Shown here piece by piece: positions 53,236-62,532 of a DNA stretch of 64,000 nucleotides. Under the pieces are notes generated by a model. That model was not told the DNA's origin. It did not search any database and worked only from the letters and a program-made list of their open reading frames with translations. Each line of letters opens with the position of its first letter. Within the stretch, counting starts at the first letter, position 1. This DNA comes from Gammaproteobacteria bacterium UBA2679 (GTDB lineage: Bacteria > Pseudomonadota > Gammaproteobacteria > Pseudomonadales > Oleiphilaceae). Both the position numbers and the translations under genes were made by a program. The DNA lies in assembly GCA_002354735.1 (NCBI GenBank), contig DEMD01000015.1, forward strand, positions 271,304 to 335,303. The letters are read 5' to 3'.

Positions 53236-54258
53236 ATGCGAATTCTTCACATTGCTCATCAACAACTCAGAAAGTACGGGCACCTGCGCGTGAGCTGGGC
53301 GCAGAAACTGTACTTTGGGCTCATCCGCAACGGTTGGCTGGTGCAGTCGTTCAGTGAGCGTGATGTTGCAGCATTCGAAGCACCATTTGGAATACGGGAT
53401 CTGGGCCGCAAGAAGGCCAACAAGCGCCTGCTCGAAACAGTTGAAGCCTTCGAGCCAGACCTTATCATCGTTGGTCACGCTGACATCATCACCAATCAGA
53501 CTCTCGAGCAGGCCAGGGTCCTACGTCCCGGCGTCGTAATTGCCGGCTGCAACAACGACCCGCTGTTTGTGCCCGTGAATGCCGACAAGATCAGGCACCG
53601 CTGCAAGGTAGTCGATGCGATGTTCGTGTCCACCGGCGAGCGTGAGTTGCAACAGTTCGCTGGCGACCGGGCACGGTTATGGCACATGCCCAATCCGGTT
53701 GATGAGGCCATCGATGTCTACGACGCTTCGAGTCGGAGCGCGTTGGTCAATGATCTCGTTTTCTGTAGCAAGGAAACTGCCTACACGCAACGCGGGGCGG
53801 TTGTAAAATACCTTCTGGATCACCTGCCGGACGACTTCAGTTTTCTTACGCCGGGTAGTTTCGGCGAGCCGGGCGTATGGGGGCGTGACTACGAGCGCGT
53901 ACTTGCAGAGAGCAGGATGGGGCTCAACCTGAATCGCCAGGAGGGGCTGCATTGGTATTCATCGGCTCGCATGGCCCAGCTCGGCGGCAACGGCCTACTC
54001 ACCTTCACCCATGCCAGTGGAGATTTTCAGTCGCTGTTCCCGGATGAAACCCTTGTCTATTTCAGGTCGCAGGAAGAGCTCCTGCAAAAGCTCGTCGAGT
54101 TTCACAGAGACGATGCCAAGCGGCGTGAATGGGCAGCACGAACGCGTCAATTTTTTCATGACCACATGAATAGCAATCTCTACGCCAGCTATATCGTCGA
54201 AACTGCCATGCAGCAGCCGCTGTCGCACAACTATGTATGGCACAACGGGCGTGGATAA
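53236..54258 (+). CDS. Glycosyltransferase, CgeB/family-1-like
   Basis: A 340-residue cytoplasmic GT-B-type protein. It begins MRILHIAHQQLRKYGHLRVSW and has the C-terminal pattern VLAESRMGLNLNR, YSSARMAQLGGNGLL and ETLVYFRSQEELLQKL, seen in CgeB/Glyco_trans_1_2 proteins. Sugar and acceptor are unknown. It opens a three-gene unit with a kinase-like gene and a GT4, suggesting lipopolysaccharide core or another surface glycan. Confidence 0.77.
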   Translation: MRILHIAHQQLRKYGHLRVSWAQKLYFGLIRNGWLVQSFSERDVAAFEAPFGIRDLGRKKANKRLLETVEAFEPDLIIVGHADIITNQTLEQARVLRPGVVIAGCNNDPLFVPVNADKIRHRCKVVDAMFVSTGERELQQFAGDRARLWHMPNPVDEAIDVYDASSRSALVNDLVFCSKETAYTQRGAVVKYLLDHLPDDFSFLTPGSFGEPGVWGRDYERVLAESRMGLNLNRQEGLHWYSSARMAQLGGNGLLTFTHASGDFQSLFPDETLVYFRSQEELLQKLVEFHRDDAKRREWAARTRQFFHDHMNSNLYASYIVETAMQQPLSHNYVWHNGRG

Positions 54259-54271
54259 ATCCGGAGCGGCA

Positions 54272-54997
54272 ATGCAGAAACTCGATCTCGGTAGCGAAGC
54301 CGATAGCTTCGCGCAGGGGGGAAACCGACTCTGCTTCTTCCATCCAATGGATGCTGGAAAATGCGTCAAGACCCTGCGCAAAGATCGATCTCCCGAACTG
54401 AAACAGAAAGAAAAGGGCATCAAAGGCTGGCTGAAGCCGCTGTCATCGTTTGATGACAACCAGCAGGAGTACTCTACTTTTCTGCGAATAGCCGATATCT
54501 ACGGCCCGCAGGCCCTGCAGTTCATTCCTCGCTGTTACGGTATGGTGGCAACTAACCACGGTCCCGGGCTCGTGACCGACCTGGTTCGGGACTTCGACGG
54601 AGCCATCAGCATGACTCTGAAACAGTATGTGTGGATCCATGGCAATACACCGCGGGTGAAGAACTGCATTGCTGCTTTTCAGCAGGCCTGGGAGACGATA
54701 GGGCTGCCATCACGAAACCTGCTCCTGCATAACATCGTGGTGCAGCTGACCGCAGAGGATACGATACAGCGACTTGTGGTAATCGACGGCCTCGGCTGGG
54801 CAGATGTACTGCCGTTCGGGTGGTGGTCCAGGACACTGGCTCGTGCAAAAGCGGCCCGCAAGGCCGAGCGCCTCACGGAGGCCATTGAGGCGCTTCTCGA
54901 GATCAAACGTACCAACGGTGACTGGGGCTATCATGGCTGGATGGAGCCTGCGCAGCGTTATGCAGGCGTATCAACTGCGCCGGTGGCCACATCGTGA
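54272..54997 (+). CDS. YrbL-family protein (kinase-like)
   Basis: A 241-residue protein. The ATG at 54272 has GGAG 5 nt upstream. The sequence GGNRLCFFHPMDAGKCVKTLRK, then QQEYSTFLRIADIYGPQALQFIPRCYG and GPGLVTDLVRDFDG, matches the YrbL family, a PhoP-regulated group in enterics with a protein-kinase-like fold. LLHNIVVQ and VVIDGLGW stand where the catalytic and metal-binding loops would be. In surface-glycan clusters such proteins may phosphorylate core sugars; this is inference. Confidence 0.75.
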   Translation: MQKLDLGSEADSFAQGGNRLCFFHPMDAGKCVKTLRKDRSPELKQKEKGIKGWLKPLSSFDDNQQEYSTFLRIADIYGPQALQFIPRCYGMVATNHGPGLVTDLVRDFDGAISMTLKQYVWIHGNTPRVKNCIAAFQQAWETIGLPSRNLLLHNIVVQLTAEDTIQRLVVIDGLGWADVLPFGWWSRTLARAKAARKAERLTEAIEALLEIKRTNGDWGYHGWMEPAQRYAGVSTAPVATS

Positions 54998-56085
54998 ACC
55001 AGCCTTACGAGAAGATCCGGGTAGCCCAGGTGCTTGCCGGCGCCCCGATAGGGGGTGCCGAGAACTTCTACACCCGCCTCGTGTGTGCACTTCAAGCTGA
55101 CAAGCAGCTCGAACAGTGCGCCTTCACGCGTAGTAACGAGTACCGTGAGGCCGAACTTGCCGCAGCGGGTGTGCCGGTAAGCCTGCACAGGCTCGGCGGC
55201 AAGCTCGATCTGCTTGGGCATCGCCAATACCGCAGGGCTCTGACCGACTGGCGACCGGATATCGTGGCGACCTACATGAACCGGGCCTCTGGTCTAACCC
55301 CGAACAGCCGTAGTGGTTTTGAGTCAAATCCGCAGCCCGATCCAGGCCAGGATTACACGCTGGTCGCCCGGCTGGGCCATTACTATGATCTCAAGTACTA
55401 TCGTCACTGCGACTACTGGATTGGTATCGCCAAAGGGATCTGCCAGCACATGATCGATGGTGGCTTTCCTGCTGAGCGTGTATTTCATATTCCAAACTTC
55501 GTCGATGAAACCCTGGTTGAAGCACTGGACAAGCGGATGCTCGGCGCTGAAGGTGGCCAGCCAGTGCTGCTTGCTGTTGGTCGCCTGCATGAGAACAAAG
55601 GATTCGATACCCTGCTCAGAGCGCTGGTCGATGTTCCGGATGTCATGCTATGGCTGGCGGGTGACGGGCCCGAGCGCCTGTCCCTGGAAGCGTTGACGGC
55701 TGAGCTGAAGCTGACAAACCGTGTTCGCTTCCTGGGATGGCGGAGAGATGTCAACGCCCTTATGCGAACAGCAGATGTGTTCGTGTGCCCATCCAGGCAC
55801 GAGGGACTAGGGAGTATCATCGGTGAAGCCTGGTTCAACAAGGTCCCAATCGTTGCAACGCGCTCACAAGGGCCCTCCGAGCTCGTCGAACATGAGCGAA
55901 CAGGCCTGATGAGTCATATCGATGATATTGGGGCGTTATCAGCCCATTTGAGACAGTTGTTCAAAAGTTCGGCTCTTCGCCAGACCCTCGTCGAAGCGGG
56001 CGCAGCGGAGTACGAGCGCTTCTATGCCAAGTCGATCATAACCAGGCAATACAGTGAACTGTACCGCCGCTTGGTGGGGCGTTAG
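54994..56085 (+). CDS. Glycosyltransferase family 4
   Basis: A 363-residue GT-B enzyme starting at a GTG that overlaps the previous stop by 4 nt. N-terminal VAQVLAGAPIGGAENFYTRL and C-terminal LLAVGRLHENKGFDTLLRAL, VRFLGWRRDVNALMRTADVF and PSRHEGLGSIIGEAW (with the E-x7-E type donor site) are those of GT4. Retaining transfer from a nucleotide sugar is expected; acceptor unknown. An insert with NPQPDPGQDYTLVARLGHYYDLKYYRHC in the middle is typical of the WaaG-like group. Confidence 0.85.
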   Translation: MNQPYEKIRVAQVLAGAPIGGAENFYTRLVCALQADKQLEQCAFTRSNEYREAELAAAGVPVSLHRLGGKLDLLGHRQYRRALTDWRPDIVATYMNRASGLTPNSRSGFESNPQPDPGQDYTLVARLGHYYDLKYYRHCDYWIGIAKGICQHMIDGGFPAERVFHIPNFVDETLVEALDKRMLGAEGGQPVLLAVGRLHENKGFDTLLRALVDVPDVMLWLAGDGPERLSLEALTAELKLTNRVRFLGWRRDVNALMRTADVFVCPSRHEGLGSIIGEAWFNKVPIVATRSQGPSELVEHERTGLMSHIDDIGALSAHLRQLFKSSALRQTLVEAGAAEYERFYAKSIITRQYSELYRRLVGR

Positions 56086-56318
56086 AGCGTAACGTCGAAT
56101 CACGACCCAATGCTAAGCAGTATCTGATCCGAAACGGCATGCCCGCGAACATCGTCCGTGCGCTGACCTAAGGTAAAGCCTCTCCTGTAGATTCCGCCAT
56201 GCCTTGGAATGGCGCAGCTGTCTTGAGCACGATGCGAAGTGTTGCGTGCTTGCGCCGGAGCAGCCGCAACGGCACTATTGCGGCGAATACAACCTCAAAA
56301 ATGATAAAGGAATGGATG

Positions 56319-56810
56319 ATGAGTCAGTCGAGAAAAGCGGTGTATCCCTTCAGTGTGGAAACTGCGATGAAGTATTTCACAGACGCCGACTACGTGCGCA
56401 CAAAGTATGCGGCGCTCGGCGCGGAAGATGTCGAGCTCAAGCCGGTTGAGAAAACTGGCAGCACGATCATCATCGCCAATGAACGTTCAGTGCCTGTCGA
56501 AGTGCCGACCTTTGCGAAGAAATTCATTAGTCCAATGAGTAAGGTGTCGCAGAAAGATACTTACCAGAAGAGTGGGGATGGTTACGAGGGCGACTGGCGT
56601 ATCGATATGAAGGGCGCGCCCGTGGTTGCCTCCGGTAAGATCCGCCTGATGCCGACAGCCGACGGCAAAGGCTGTGAGCACGAAGTCAGCGCCGATATCG
56701 AAGTATCCGTCCCGCTGGTAGGCAAGAAGATTGCTGCAGCACTGATTGGCGACACGCTCGACGCCGTCGAAGCCGAGCTTGCCTACAACAAGGCGAACAT
56801 TCCCGCCTGA
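56319..56810 (+). CDS. DUF2505 family protein
   Basis: A 163-residue protein. The ATG at 56319 (MSQSRKAVYPF) has AAGGA 7 nt upstream. The PFSVETAMKYFTDADYVRTKYAALGAEDVE region and the long C-terminal helix fit DUF2505, a START/SRPBCC-related family that probably binds a hydrophobic ligand. No function is known. The 230 bp before it hold no gene. Confidence 0.75.
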   Translation: MSQSRKAVYPFSVETAMKYFTDADYVRTKYAALGAEDVELKPVEKTGSTIIIANERSVPVEVPTFAKKFISPMSKVSQKDTYQKSGDGYEGDWRIDMKGAPVVASGKIRLMPTADGKGCEHEVSADIEVSVPLVGKKIAAALIGDTLDAVEAELAYNKANIPA

Positions 56811-56864
56811 TCGTTTGTCTGGCGTAGAGACTGAAACAGCGATGACGAGGCGGGTGACCGCGTA

Positions 56865-57794
56865 GTGGAAGACTGGATACTTTTCACCTTGATGGCCGCC
56901 TTCGCGCAGAACATCCGGTCGACGGTACAGAAGTCATTGAGCAGTGGCATGGGTGTCTGGGGCGTGACCTTTACCCGCTTCGTTTATGCCCTCCCGTTTG
57001 CCTGGCTGTACTGGTTCAGTCTGGATGGTCAGGCGAGTGTGGAATGGCTGTCGCTGCCATCGCTGTTCTGGCTCACGATAATCATCGCAGGATGCGCCCA
57101 GATATTGGCGACCAAGCTGCTGGTCCAGGTCTTCAGTCTTGGCCAGTTCGCGGTGGGCACAGCCTATTCCAAGACGGAACCGATCCAGGCGGCCGTGGTC
57201 GGCTTTCTCCTACTTGGCGACTCGATGAACATGCTTGGCCTCGTGTCCATACTTGTCACAGTCCTAGGCGTGATGATGCTGGCCACTGCTCGTTCAGCCT
57301 TGTCACTGGAAACTATCTTCGCGGCCATGACTCATCGACCTGCAATGATCGGTATGGCTTCGGGGCTCTCCTTCGCTATCTGCACCGTGCTCTACCGCGC
57401 GGCCAGCCAGCAACTCCTCTCATGGGAACCGTCCGTGGGCCCTGGCATAGAGCCGGTGGTCGCAGCGGGCACGGTGCTCGTGTCGGTGTTGACATTTCAA
57501 ACCCTGCTCATGGGCGCTTGGCTCTACTGTGCCAATCGCGCTGATCTGCTGGAGAGCTTTCGCCGCTGGCGGGTCGCTATCTGGAGTGGGGTAGCAGGCT
57601 GCATTGCCAGCATTGGCTGGATTACGGCGGTGACCTACGAAAACGCCGGTTATGTGAAGGCATTGGGCCAGGTTGAGCTCGTTTTCAGCGTCGCCACTGG
57701 CTATTTCCTTTTCAGGGAAACACCCAGTAGACGAGAGTTGCTTGGTATAGTGGTTATCATATCAGGGATTGTTCTACTCGTTCTCGGGACCTGA
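56865..57794 (+). CDS. EamA/DMT-superfamily transporter
   Basis: A 309-residue membrane protein with about ten hydrophobic segments in two repeats, each with the EamA pattern (AFAQNIRSTVQKSL; AVGTAYSKTEPIQAAVVGFLLLGD; GYVKALGQVELVFSVATGYFLFRE in parts). It exports or imports a small metabolite; the substrate cannot be predicted. The start is a GTG at 56865. About 30 nt separate it from the small ORF that follows. Confidence 0.83.
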   Translation: MEDWILFTLMAAFAQNIRSTVQKSLSSGMGVWGVTFTRFVYALPFAWLYWFSLDGQASVEWLSLPSLFWLTIIIAGCAQILATKLLVQVFSLGQFAVGTAYSKTEPIQAAVVGFLLLGDSMNMLGLVSILVTVLGVMMLATARSALSLETIFAAMTHRPAMIGMASGLSFAICTVLYRAASQQLLSWEPSVGPGIEPVVAAGTVLVSVLTFQTLLMGAWLYCANRADLLESFRRWRVAIWSGVAGCIASIGWITAVTYENAGYVKALGQVELVFSVATGYFLFRETPSRRELLGIVVIISGIVLLVLGT

Positions 57795-57824
57795 GCCGGG
57801 ACCCCATACAAGGAATCTGTATTC

Positions 57825-57998
57825 ATGACTGCCACTGCTCAGTGCGATCTCTGTTCGGCTTCAACGGAAACTGCCGATTTCTGGCGCTTTCTTGGCGACA
57901 CGATGTGGAGCCCAAGGGCTTCAGTACAGCTCATGCCATGGCACACGCATCGTCATTCTGACCAGCTTCGTGAAGCTGAGCTGAGGGCTGACGCGTGA
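57825..57998 (+). CDS. Small unrecognised protein coupled to oxoprolinase
   Basis: A 57-residue ORF: ATG at 57825 with AAGGA 11 nt upstream, stop overlapping the next gene's GTG by 4 nt (GTGA). It has a Cys-x2-Cys pair (CDLC, residues 7-10), aromatic FWRFLGDTMWSP, and a His-rich HTHRH. The arrangement argues that it is translated. I recognise no family. Small zinc- or metal-binding subunits accompany some hydantoinase/carboxylase relatives, so an accessory role is possible. Confidence 0.55.
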   Translation: MTATAQCDLCSASTETADFWRFLGDTMWSPRASVQLMPWHTHRHSDQLREAELRADA

Positions 57999-60900
57999 CG
58001 ACGGGATTTGCAGCAGGGCAGAACTGGCAGTTCTGGATCGATAGAGGCGGTACCTTTACCGATATTGTCGCTCGAGGGCCAGATAGCCAGCTTGTTACAC
58101 ACAAGTTGCTGTCAGAGAGTCCCGGGCACTATGAAGATGCGGTAAGCACAGGTATTCGGCAGTTACTCGGTCTGCCGCATAATGCCGCCATTCCCGACGA
58201 CGCCATCAGTGAAATTCGCATGGGTACGACAGTGGCCACGAATGCGCTACTGGAGAAACGATACGCGCCGGTTGTGCTGGTGGTAACGCGAGGCTTCGCC
58301 GACCTGCTGCGGATCGCGTATCAGAACAGGCCGGAGTTGTTTGCGCTGGACATCGAGCGTCCGGCAATGCTCTACGAGCGGGTCGTCGAGGCTGATGAAC
58401 GTCTTGCAGCTGATGGCACTGTAGTCCGTGCGTTGGACACCGCCAGCCTGGTCGAGCAACTCGAAGCAGCGCGACGAAGCGGTATTGATAGCTGCGCAAT
58501 TGTGTTCATGCACAGCTACCGCAATGCTGCTCATGAGGTTCACGCAGCGCAGCTTGCAGCTGCCGCAGGCTTTAGCAATATTTCCGTTAGCAGTGAGCTC
58601 GGTGCGGTGATGCGAATTGTCAGCCGTGGCGACACGACTGTACTCGATGCCTGTCTCACACCCGTCGTCCAGGACTATATGCAGAAACTGACGGCGCGCT
58701 TACCTGCGCGAATGCTGGAGTCAGGACGCCTGACCTTCATGCAATCCAATGGCGGACTCATCGGCGCACGCGATTTTCGTGGCAAGGATGCCGTCCTCTC
58801 TGGTCCCGCAGGTGGTGTGATCGCCATGGTCGAGCTGGGTCGACAGGCAGGCTATGAGCGACTGATTGGCTTCGACATGGGCGGTACATCGACCGATGTC
58901 TGCCACTACCGCGGCGAGCTGGAGCGCCAGACTGAAACCACTGTTGCGGGGTACCGCTTGCAGACGCCCATGCTGGCCGTGCATACAGTGGCCGCCGGCG
59001 GCGGTTCTGTACTGAAGTTCGAATCGGCGCGTTATCTGGTAGGGCCAGATTCGGCCGGTGCGTCGCCAGGGCCTGCAGCCTACGGCAAGGGAGGACCACT
59101 GACCATTACGGATTGTCAGGTACTGCTTGGGCGTCTTCAGCCGGATTTTTTCCCCTCTGTTTTCGGTGCTGATGGTCAGCAACCGATCGATACCGCTCAG
59201 GTCAGGTCGGCATTCGGTGTGTTGGCCGGCAGCATGGGCATATCCGCAGACGATGCCCCAGATGCAGCGCTTGAAACCGTTGCAGAAGGCTTTCTTGCCA
59301 TAGCGATTGGTCATATGGCCCATGCCATTGCCCACATCACCACGCAGAAAGGTCACGACGTTACTGATTACGCGCTCTTCAGTTTCGGTGGTGCCGGTGG
59401 GCAGCATGCCTGCCGGATAGCCGATACCCTTGGCATTTCGGAAATACTGCTACACCGTTATGCGGGCGTCTTGTCAGCGCTGGGGATGGGGCTTGCAGAG
59501 CTCCGCGAGATCACCACTTTTTCTGTGGGGGATGGGCTGTCTGCCAGCGCCCTGGAAGTCCTGGAGCGCAGGATCCCACTCGCTCAAACGCGCAACGAGC
59601 ACGTGCTGAAGCCGCAGCTCGATGTCGCCTCCAACTCTGCCAGTCTCAGCCATAAAATTCTGCTGCAGCTGCGCCTGTCCGGCAGCGATACCACGCTGCC
59701 AGTGCCCCTGGCAGATCTCGCTGAAGTGGAGCGCGTGTTCTGCGAACGCTATCGAGCCCAGTTTGGATTCGAACCCAGCGATCCGGAACTGATCATTGAA
59801 AGTGTTCAGGTCGAAACGCACTCCAACATTGCGGCTACTGCGCAGCCGCAAAGCGTTGAAATTTTTTCAGACACCTCAGCCGAGCCACCGGTACCAATCG
59901 ATCGTCGGCCGGTATTTTTTAACGGGCAGTATCATGACACGCCATTTCATCAGCGGGACCAGCTCCTCGCTGGTCATCAAGTGAAAGGGCCAGCAGTCAT
60001 CATCGAACCAGCCAGCACCATTGTGGTTGAGCCCGGCTGGACGGCAGTCTGTGTGGATGATGGTCTACTCAGGCTCGCAAGAGAGCGGACTACTCTCGCC
60101 GATACCGGTCCATCAATGGCGGCGAAAGAGATCCCTGTCGATCCCATTCGTTTGGAGCTCTTCAACAACATATTCATGTTCATTGCAGAACAGATGGGCA
60201 TCGTTTTGCAGCACACGGCGCTTTCGGTCAATATCAAGGAGCGGCTGGATTTTTCCTGTGCTGTGTTCAACGCCCACGGTGAGCTGGTGGCCAACGCGCC
60301 GCATATGCCGGTGCACCTGGGAAGTATGAGCCATAGCGTAAAGCATCTGCTGAAGACGCTTGGGCCAGAGGGCGACAATACCTTGCAGCCCAATTCGGCG
60401 TTCGCTATGAATGACCCTTACCAGGGTGGGACGCATCTGCCGGACATCACGGTAGTGAAGCCGCTGTATGGCGAGGATGGCAAGACACTGATCTGTCTGC
60501 TCGCCGCCCGGGGTCACCATGCCGACGTCGGCGGGATCACGCCTGGCAGCATGCCGGCCTTTTCTCGGCATATCGATGAAGAGGGCACATTGTTAAGCCT
60601 GCTGCCAATCGTCGAAAACGGCAGTTTCAGAACAGGCGCCATCCGCGAGATATTCGAACGAGGTCAATGGCCAGCGCGGAATATCGACTGTACGCTGGCT
60701 GATCTTCAGGCTCAGCTGGCCGCTTGCGAACGGGGCGCCAGTCTTATGCTGGGAACGATCGAGCAGTATGGTAGGCAGGTTTGCGCGGCTTATATGGGGC
60801 ATATTCAGGACAATGCCGAGTTGTCTGTCAGGGCCGCGATAAGTCAGCTTGAGGGCGGCCGCTCCGTTCAGCTTCTCGATAATGGTACCAAGGTCTGCGT

Positions 60901-61693
60901 CAATATTGATATCGACGTCGATGCCAACACAGCCTGTGTCGACTTCACCGGCAGCAGTCCGCAGCATGACAGCAACTTCAATGCACCGCTGGCGGTCGTC
61001 CATGCAGCCGTGCTCTACGTGTTCCGATGCCTTGTTACTGAACAGATACCGCTGAACGACGGCTGTCTGAGACCCTTGAACATCATCGTTCCCGAAGGTT
61101 CGATGCTGAATCCGCGTTATCCTGCAGCTGTAGTGGCGGGCAATGTCGAAGTGTCGCAGGTGATAGTCGATGCCTTGTTCGCAGCGCTCGGTATCAAGGC
61201 TGCTGCGCAGGGTACAATGAATAATCTCACCTGGGGCACGGCAGAGTTTCAGTACTACGAAACACTATGCGGTGGTGATGGTGCCAGTTTCCGACGCGAT
61301 GGTGCCTCAGCTATACATACCCACATGACCAACTCAAGACTGACGGATCCTGAGGTGCTCGAGCACCGCTATCCAGTTCGGCTCGAGCAATTTGGTGTTC
61401 GCCCACATTCCGGAGGTGCCGGTGAGTTCCGTGGCGGCGACGGTGCTATTCGAGCGATCCGGTTTCTCCAGGGGATGGACGTCAATCTGCTCGGGAACCG
61501 GAGGCGCATAGCACCTGCGGGTCTCCTGGGTGGAGAGTCCGGTGCCTGCGGCAGCAACAATTTTTTCCCGGCATCTGAACCAGACCAGGTCAAGAAACTG
61601 GACGGCCAATCACAACTGACGGTACAAGCCGGCGACTTACTCGTCATAGAAACACCAGGTGGAGCCGGTTTCGGCAAGGAGGCGGATAGGTGA
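57995..61693 (+). CDS. 5-oxoprolinase-type HyuA-HyuB fusion
   Basis: A 1232-residue protein with both halves of the hydantoinase/oxoprolinase family fused. The N-terminal half (1-700) is ASKHA-like: FWIDRGGTFTDIVARG, the MGTTVATNALLE motif, IGFDMGGTSTDVCHY. The C-terminal half (710-1230) has the HyuB pattern: NNIFMFIAEQMGIVLQHTALSVNIKERLDFSCA in parts, then NDPYQGGTHLPDITVV, RGHHADVGGITPGSMPA, FGVRPHSGGAGEFRGGDGA and the end ETPGGAGFGKE. It is the full eukaryote-like 5-oxoprolinase layout, cleaving 5-oxoproline to glutamate with ATP, though related hydantoins cannot be ruled out. It is coupled on both sides by 4-nt overlaps. Confidence 0.92.
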   Translation: MTTGFAAGQNWQFWIDRGGTFTDIVARGPDSQLVTHKLLSESPGHYEDAVSTGIRQLLGLPHNAAIPDDAISEIRMGTTVATNALLEKRYAPVVLVVTRGFADLLRIAYQNRPELFALDIERPAMLYERVVEADERLAADGTVVRALDTASLVEQLEAARRSGIDSCAIVFMHSYRNAAHEVHAAQLAAAAGFSNISVSSELGAVMRIVSRGDTTVLDACLTPVVQDYMQKLTARLPARMLESGRLTFMQSNGGLIGARDFRGKDAVLSGPAGGVIAMVELGRQAGYERLIGFDMGGTSTDVCHYRGELERQTETTVAGYRLQTPMLAVHTVAAGGGSVLKFESARYLVGPDSAGASPGPAAYGKGGPLTITDCQVLLGRLQPDFFPSVFGADGQQPIDTAQVRSAFGVLAGSMGISADDAPDAALETVAEGFLAIAIGHMAHAIAHITTQKGHDVTDYALFSFGGAGGQHACRIADTLGISEILLHRYAGVLSALGMGLAELREITTFSVGDGLSASALEVLERRIPLAQTRNEHVLKPQLDVASNSASLSHKILLQLRLSGSDTTLPVPLADLAEVERVFCERYRAQFGFEPSDPELIIESVQVETHSNIAATAQPQSVEIFSDTSAEPPVPIDRRPVFFNGQYHDTPFHQRDQLLAGHQVKGPAVIIEPASTIVVEPGWTAVCVDDGLLRLARERTTLADTGPSMAAKEIPVDPIRLELFNNIFMFIAEQMGIVLQHTALSVNIKERLDFSCAVFNAHGELVANAPHMPVHLGSMSHSVKHLLKTLGPEGDNTLQPNSAFAMNDPYQGGTHLPDITVVKPLYGEDGKTLICLLAARGHHADVGGITPGSMPAFSRHIDEEGTLLSLLPIVENGSFRTGAIREIFERGQWPARNIDCTLADLQAQLAACERGASLMLGTIEQYGRQVCAAYMGHIQDNAELSVRAAISQLEGGRSVQLLDNGTKVCVNIDIDVDANTACVDFTGSSPQHDSNFNAPLAVVHAAVLYVFRCLVTEQIPLNDGCLRPLNIIVPEGSMLNPRYPAAVVAGNVEVSQVIVDALFAALGIKAAAQGTMNNLTWGTAEFQYYETLCGGDGASFRRDGASAIHTHMTNSRLTDPEVLEHRYPVRLEQFGVRPHSGGAGEFRGGDGAIRAIRFLQGMDVNLLGNRRRIAPAGLLGGESGACGSNNFFPASEPDQVKKLDGQSQLTVQAGDLLVIETPGGAGFGKEADR

Positions 61694-62532
61694 CAGCAGG
61701 TAACCCGGAGCAGCGGCCGTTCAGCTGCCAGATCATTACACTTGATTCGGCGATGGAGCGGGCACAGACCCTACTGTCGGAACTCCAGGCATGCGGCATT
61801 GAAGCCGAATTCTTTCCCGCGGTCGATGGTCGGCGGACGTACCCTGTTCTGCAGCCGGATGAATGTCTGGACCAAGAGGCCGCGGTTCATTATCGAATGA
61901 CACCCTTGGGAGCCGCTGAGGTGGGCGCCTACCTCTCCCACTTCAGGGCAATTCGGTCGGCCTATGAGGCTGGTGTGAAGCAGTTGTGTCTCTTTGAAGA
62001 TGATGTGCACCTCGAGCCAGACTTCGGCACTGTATTGGCGGAGCTGCGTCAGCTGCCTGCAGAGTATGAGCTCATTCGCTTCATGGCATTGAAGCGTCAA
62101 CCGCGGAAACTGGTCAAGCCACTCTCAGCCGTTGCGGGGAGCGAGCAGGCTTATTGGCTTACACGTCCACTCCGGGGCACGCTCGGCGGGCAGGGCTTGC
62201 TGATCAATCGACGCGGTATGGAAAGGCTGATTGCTTACGGGCGGCGGATATACATGCCGATTGACAAACTCTATGACCACTACTGGGAAACTGGCGTCCA
62301 CTGCTTCGTAGTTGAGCCACACATCATTTGGGAAACGGCGAAGCCCACCACGATTCCCAAGCCTGATTTCGAGCCAGTCCTGCCTTCACTGAAGGACCGG
62401 CTGGGCCGCACAAGCATCAAGATCCAGCGCAGTGTGCATCGCCGGCTCTATCTTTTTAAGCACCGCCGCGCGTTTTTTCCGACCAGCAAGAAGCCACCAG
62501 CTTCGATAGGGCGCTCCCCACGCATCCGCTAA
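61690..62532 (+). CDS. Glycosyltransferase family 25
   Basis: A 280-residue GT25 enzyme starting at a GTG that overlaps the oxoprolinase stop by 4 nt. Family signs: an ITLDSAMERAQTLLSEL start, FFPAVDGRR, GAAEVGAYLSHFRAI, CLFEDDVHLEPDF with the metal-binding acids, and GQGLLINRRGMERL. It would add galactose or a similar sugar to lipopolysaccharide. The tail is basic (LFKHRRAFFPTSKK), suited to membrane contact. The next gene converges with no gap. Confidence 0.87.
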   Translation: MTAGNPEQRPFSCQIITLDSAMERAQTLLSELQACGIEAEFFPAVDGRRTYPVLQPDECLDQEAAVHYRMTPLGAAEVGAYLSHFRAIRSAYEAGVKQLCLFEDDVHLEPDFGTVLAELRQLPAEYELIRFMALKRQPRKLVKPLSAVAGSEQAYWLTRPLRGTLGGQGLLINRRGMERLIAYGRRIYMPIDKLYDHYWETGVHCFVVEPHIIWETAKPTTIPKPDFEPVLPSLKDRLGRTSIKIQRSVHRRLYLFKHRRAFFPTSKKPPASIGRSPRIR

